Source: JASLZO01 sp965247995 (GTDB lineage: Bacteria; Chloroflexota; Dehalococcoidia; UBA6926). From it: DNA of 64,000 nt. Of this stretch, positions 61,278 through 64,000 are shown one piece after another (the first letter of the stretch is position 1; each line of letters begins with the position of its first letter). Under the pieces are notes generated by a model. That model was given only the letters and a program-made list of their open reading frames with translations, was not told the origin of the DNA and did not search any database. Position numbers and translations under genes: made by a program. Where the stretch lies: assembly GCA_965247995.1 (NCBI GenBank), contig OZ252041.1, positions 1,674,001-1,738,000 on the forward strand. The letters run 5' to 3'.

Positions 61278-61876
61278 CAGGGGCGGTGCACGAGGAGGAC
61301 TTCGTTCGGATCGGCTCGAAAGTCGGGCTCCGCGAGAAGTGGGACGCGGACGCATGGAATGACTGGCTGTGGCGCGTCGACGAAGAACTGGCCGAGCTGG
61401 ACGCGGCACGTCCCCTCACCATGTCCTTCGAGCAGTATCAACCCGTGCACCGGGAAGATATCCGCTACCCGGCGCCACGGAGCCATCGGTTCGCGATCGT
61501 GGACCTTCAAACCGGAACGCAGATCGGGAACTGCATGTACTACGACCTCGATACGCGAACAGAGGAAACCGAGCTCGGCATCATGGTCGGCGATCGCGGG
61601 TACTGGAACAACGGCTACGGTCAAGACGCCGTGAAGCTGCTCTTGGATCACCTCTTCGAACGCCTCCGCCTCAAGCGGGTCTATCTCAAAACGCTGGAGT
61701 GGAATATCCGCGCACAGCGTTCATTCACGAAGAACGGTTTTAGAGAGTGCGGCCGGGCCGACCAAGGGCGGCACAAGTTCATGCTCATGGAGATCACACG
61801 GAGTGAGTGGGAAGGACTGCCGGCCTCACCCCCGACATCAACGAACACTCCCAGCGCGGACGGCCCGGGGAGATGA
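61274..61876 (+). CDS. GNAT acetyltransferase (RimJ/RimL-type)
   Basis: A 200-aa acetyltransferase. An acidic N-terminal domain is followed by HRFAIVDLQTGTQIGNCMYYDLDTRTEETELGIMVGDRGYWNNGYGQDAVKLLLDHLFERLRLKRVYLKTLEWNIRAQRSF, where YWNNGYGQDA is the acetyl-CoA loop and LEWNIRAQRSF the hallmark of RimJ/RimL-like proteins. It may acetylate a protein N-terminus or a small amine. ATGA overlap with the NUDIX gene and four-base overlap with the ABC gene tie all three into one operon. Confidence 0.88.
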   Translation: MTGAVHEEDFVRIGSKVGLREKWDADAWNDWLWRVDEELAELDAARPLTMSFEQYQPVHREDIRYPAPRSHRFAIVDLQTGTQIGNCMYYDLDTRTEETELGIMVGDRGYWNNGYGQDAVKLLLDHLFERLRLKRVYLKTLEWNIRAQRSFTKNGFRECGRADQGRHKFMLMEITRSEWEGLPASPPTSTNTPSADGPGR

Positions 61877-62805
61877 CCGCGGCCGACCGCTCGATCATCC
61901 GCGTTGAGTCGCTGACCAAGCGGTTCGGAGACTTGACCGCCGTCAACGGAGTCTCGTTTGACGTTCATCGTGGTGAAGTACTCGGCATCTTGGGTCCTAA
62001 CGGCGCTGGAAAGACCACGGCGCTCGAGTGCATCGAGGGCCTCCAACGGCCTGACGCCGGACGAGCCATTGTCCTCGGTATCGATACGACTCGCGAACCC
62101 GAGCGTGTCAAGGCCCGAATCGGCGTCCAATTGCAGGCATCTGCATACTTCGAAAACCTGACGGTGACTGAGATCCTGGAACTCTTCGGTCGGATCTACG
62201 ACCGGAGGGTCAAACCGGCCGGTTTGCTGGAACGCGTCGAGCTTACGGACAAGGCTTCGACGGTGGTCAACAAGCTCTCCGGCGGTCAGCAACAACGCTT
62301 CGCGGTCGCCGCTGCCCTGGTGAACGATCCGGAAATCGTGTTCTTAGACGAGCCCACCACAGGCCTCGACCCCCAGGCACGACGCAACCTCTGGCAGATC
62401 CTGCGGAGCCTCCAAGAGGAAGGGCGCACCGTTGTCATGACCACGCACTACATGGAGGAAGCGCAGGAACTCTGTGACCGTGTCGCGATCATGGACCGCG
62501 GCACGATCGTCGCTCTCGATCAACCCAGCGCGTTGATACAGGCGCTGCCGGTCCCCTACGTCCTATCCGTGTCTACCGACCCTCCAATGTCCGGCGACGA
62601 ATTCGGGTCCTTCGCCGCCGTGAAATCTGTGGAGTCTCTCGAAGGCGGACACGCCCGCCTGTCTTCATCCGACGCTGCAGCGACCATGCTCGCCCTGACC
62701 GAAGCGATTGCCGCCCGGGCTGGTCGCCTTGTCGACCTCGAGATCAGGACGGCAACGCTAGAGGATGTCTTTCTTGCCCTGACTGGGCGCGAACTCAGGG
62801 ACTGA
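61873..62805 (+). CDS. ABC transporter ATP-binding protein (DrrA/CcmA type)
   Basis: A 310-aa exporter ATPase. Walker A GPNGAGKTTALECIEG, Q-loop VQLQASAYFENLT, signature LSGGQQQRFAVA, Walker B EIVFLDEPTTGLDPQA, and H-loop TTHYMEEA. The C-terminal 80 residues form the DrrA-type regulatory tail. It starts with ATG 61873, overlapping the GNAT stop. It pairs with the ABC-2 permease directly downstream to form an exporter for drugs, lipids or polysaccharides. Confidence 0.92.
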   Translation: MTAADRSIIRVESLTKRFGDLTAVNGVSFDVHRGEVLGILGPNGAGKTTALECIEGLQRPDAGRAIVLGIDTTREPERVKARIGVQLQASAYFENLTVTEILELFGRIYDRRVKPAGLLERVELTDKASTVVNKLSGGQQQRFAVAAALVNDPEIVFLDEPTTGLDPQARRNLWQILRSLQEEGRTVVMTTHYMEEAQELCDRVAIMDRGTIVALDQPSALIQALPVPYVLSVSTDPPMSGDEFGSFAAVKSVESLEGGHARLSSSDAAATMLALTEAIAARAGRLVDLEIRTATLEDVFLALTGRELRD

Positions 62806-62808
62806 CCG

Positions 62809-63891
62809 ATGCTCGGCAGGCTGTTCATCGCCGATCTCAAGATGTTCTATCGGAACCGGCAAGCTGCTTTCTGGGCGATGGCCTTTCCGCTGATCTTCGT
62901 CGCCGTGTTCGGCCTGTTCGAGTTCGATCAACTCCCACGCGTCGAAATGGTGGTTGTGGATCACGCGGACGACACGATCTCGCGCGGGATTGTTGACGCG
63001 CTTCAAAGTGTGGACTTCATCGAGACTGAGTCCGGGGAGGACGCCGACGCGGCTGTCGCCCGTGTGGCTGAGGGCGAGGTCGGATACGCCCTGATTATTC
63101 CCCAAGGTCTCCTCGAGAGTGTCGCCGCGAACCAGTCCGTAACCAATCTGCGGCTCATCTACGACGAAGGAGAGGTCACCACGGCCAGTATCGTCTCGAG
63201 TGTCATTGGGGACGTGCTGGACCGGACCAGCATGGTCGTGCAGGGGGCCCAGCCACTGCTCGCGCTGAACACAGAGGGTGTCGCCGCACGCCAGGTGAAC
63301 TACTTCGACTTCGCCATGCCGGGGTTCGTGGCCATGGGCGTCATGTTTTACGGGATCATCGGCATCGCGTCCGTCATGGCCCTCTATCGGCAGCAACGGG
63401 TCCTGCGGCGAATCAAGGCGACCCCGCTGCCGGCGCGCACCTTCTTCCTTGCCCAAGTTGGCGCGTATTTGGTGATCTCGCTCGTGCAAGCTGTCGCAAT
63501 CCTGGCCGTCGGAATACTCATCTTCGGCGCAAATGTGTATGGCAACCTTCTATGGGTCGGGCCGCTGATCATCCTGGCGAACCTCACCTTCCTGAACATG
63601 GGGTTCATCGTCGGCGCGTTCTCGAAAACGGTCGAAGCAGCCAGCGGGATGGGGAACGCGGTCGCCATGCCAATGATGTTCTTCTCCGGGGTCTTCTTCC
63701 CGACTGATTCACTACCGGCGATCATGCGGTCCGTCGTCCAATATCTCCCGCTTACGCCGCTTGTTGACGCACTCCGCGGCGTTATGCTGGATGCCAAACC
63801 TGCATGGGAATTCCCGAACGAGTTGGCATTACTCGCAGGGTGGGTTGTGGTGACCTCGGTGTTCGCGGTCCGGACTTTCAAGTTCGAATAA
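62809..63891 (+). CDS. ABC-2 type transporter permease
   Basis: A 360-aa permease with six hydrophobic helices in the ABC-2 layout. The first (FWAMAFPLIFVAVFGLF) is followed by a large extracytoplasmic loop of about 150 residues, then five clustered helices, with PMMFFSGVFFPTDSLPAIMRSVVQYLPLTPLVDALRG as the family's late motif. The gene begins three bases after the ATPase stop and ends the operon near the window edge. Exported substrate unknown. Confidence 0.9.
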   Translation: MLGRLFIADLKMFYRNRQAAFWAMAFPLIFVAVFGLFEFDQLPRVEMVVVDHADDTISRGIVDALQSVDFIETESGEDADAAVARVAEGEVGYALIIPQGLLESVAANQSVTNLRLIYDEGEVTTASIVSSVIGDVLDRTSMVVQGAQPLLALNTEGVAARQVNYFDFAMPGFVAMGVMFYGIIGIASVMALYRQQRVLRRIKATPLPARTFFLAQVGAYLVISLVQAVAILAVGILIFGANVYGNLLWVGPLIILANLTFLNMGFIVGAFSKTVEAASGMGNAVAMPMMFFSGVFFPTDSLPAIMRSVVQYLPLTPLVDALRGVMLDAKPAWEFPNELALLAGWVVVTSVFAVRTFKFE

Positions 63892-64000
63892 AGCAAGTTT
63901 CCCAAACGCACAACGCACCATCTGATACAATGTGCTAACGGTTACATTCTCGGCGGCCGCCGCAACGGCAGACCCGACAAAGGAATCCAGTTTTCGGCTC

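Noticed and set aside
63924..63935. TACAAT-like -10 element near the window end
   Set aside because: No matching -35 hexamer and the downstream gene is outside the window.

Overview
The window is high-GC, gene-dense bacterial chromosome with complete housekeeping genes (miaB, nadC, proC-yggT, argC, a UPF0102/YraN gene, six tRNAs). Interleaved with these is an unusual number of catabolic enzymes: three CaiB/BaiF-type CoA-transferase genes (one a double-length fusion), two xanthine-dehydrogenase-type molybdenum large subunits, three crotonase/SDR genes, and a thiolase-like/DUF35 pair. A UbiD-UbiA-UbiX triplet of the kind used in futalosine-type menaquinone synthesis is also present. Together with a DUF3090/SCO1664 gene pair otherwise typical of Actinobacteria and Chloroflexota, this suggests an uncultured Chloroflexota (Dehalococcoidia/SAR202-like) genome. 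That assignment is inference from gene content; no rRNA is present.

Layout. 1-6.7 kb: a 2-oxoacid:acceptor oxidoreductase subunit cut by the window edge, a hypothetical gene, tRNA-Ser, miaB, nadC, a zinc-ribbon mini-gene coupled to an enoyl-CoA hydratase, an SDR, tRNA-Arg. 6.7-17 kb: CPA2 antiporter, yraN, TauE-type permease, molybdenum hydroxylase 1, P-loop kinase, PlsY-like protein, PadR/membrane-protein pair, MFS exporter, yggT-proC. 17-22.3 kb: HAD hydrolase with a decayed HAD pseudogene upstream, methyltransferase, VOC protein, alpha/beta hydrolase, ATP-grasp-like Cj0069-family protein. 22.3-27 kb: an AT-richer island ending at tRNA-Asn, carrying a single-chain restriction-modification-specificity enzyme and an HNH endonuclease.

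27-37 kb: YdeI-like protein, thiolase-like/DUF35 pair, Fpg/Nei glycosylase, inositol-monophosphatase family gene, the SCO1664-DUF3090-DRTGG operon, tRNA-Phe, tRNA-Gly, two CoA-transferases. 37-43.7 kb: a TetR gene with its own palindromic operator, then ubiD-ubiA-ubiX and a complete ABC importer, closed by a strong terminator. This reads as one regulated menaquinone-related unit. 43.7-54.4 kb: PD40-repeat lipoprotein, orphan Dpp-type permease pair, asparaginase-like protein with a changed active site, acetyltransferase, small AT-hook-like protein, molybdenum hydroxylase 2, double CoA-transferase, tRNA-Glu. 54.5-64 kb: polymer-forming membrane protein, hydrolase, argC, endonuclease III, enoyl-CoA hydratase, HEAT-repeat protein, and a tightly overlapping NUDIX-GNAT-ABC exporter operon.

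Most informative for follow-up are the SCO1664-DUF3090-DRTGG operon beside an inositol-monophosphatase gene, the tandem CoA-transferase fusion in which only one half seems to keep the catalytic Asp, the Glu-to-Asp change in molybdenum hydroxylase 1, the restriction island at tRNA-Asn, and the TetR gene that seems to start with CTG.
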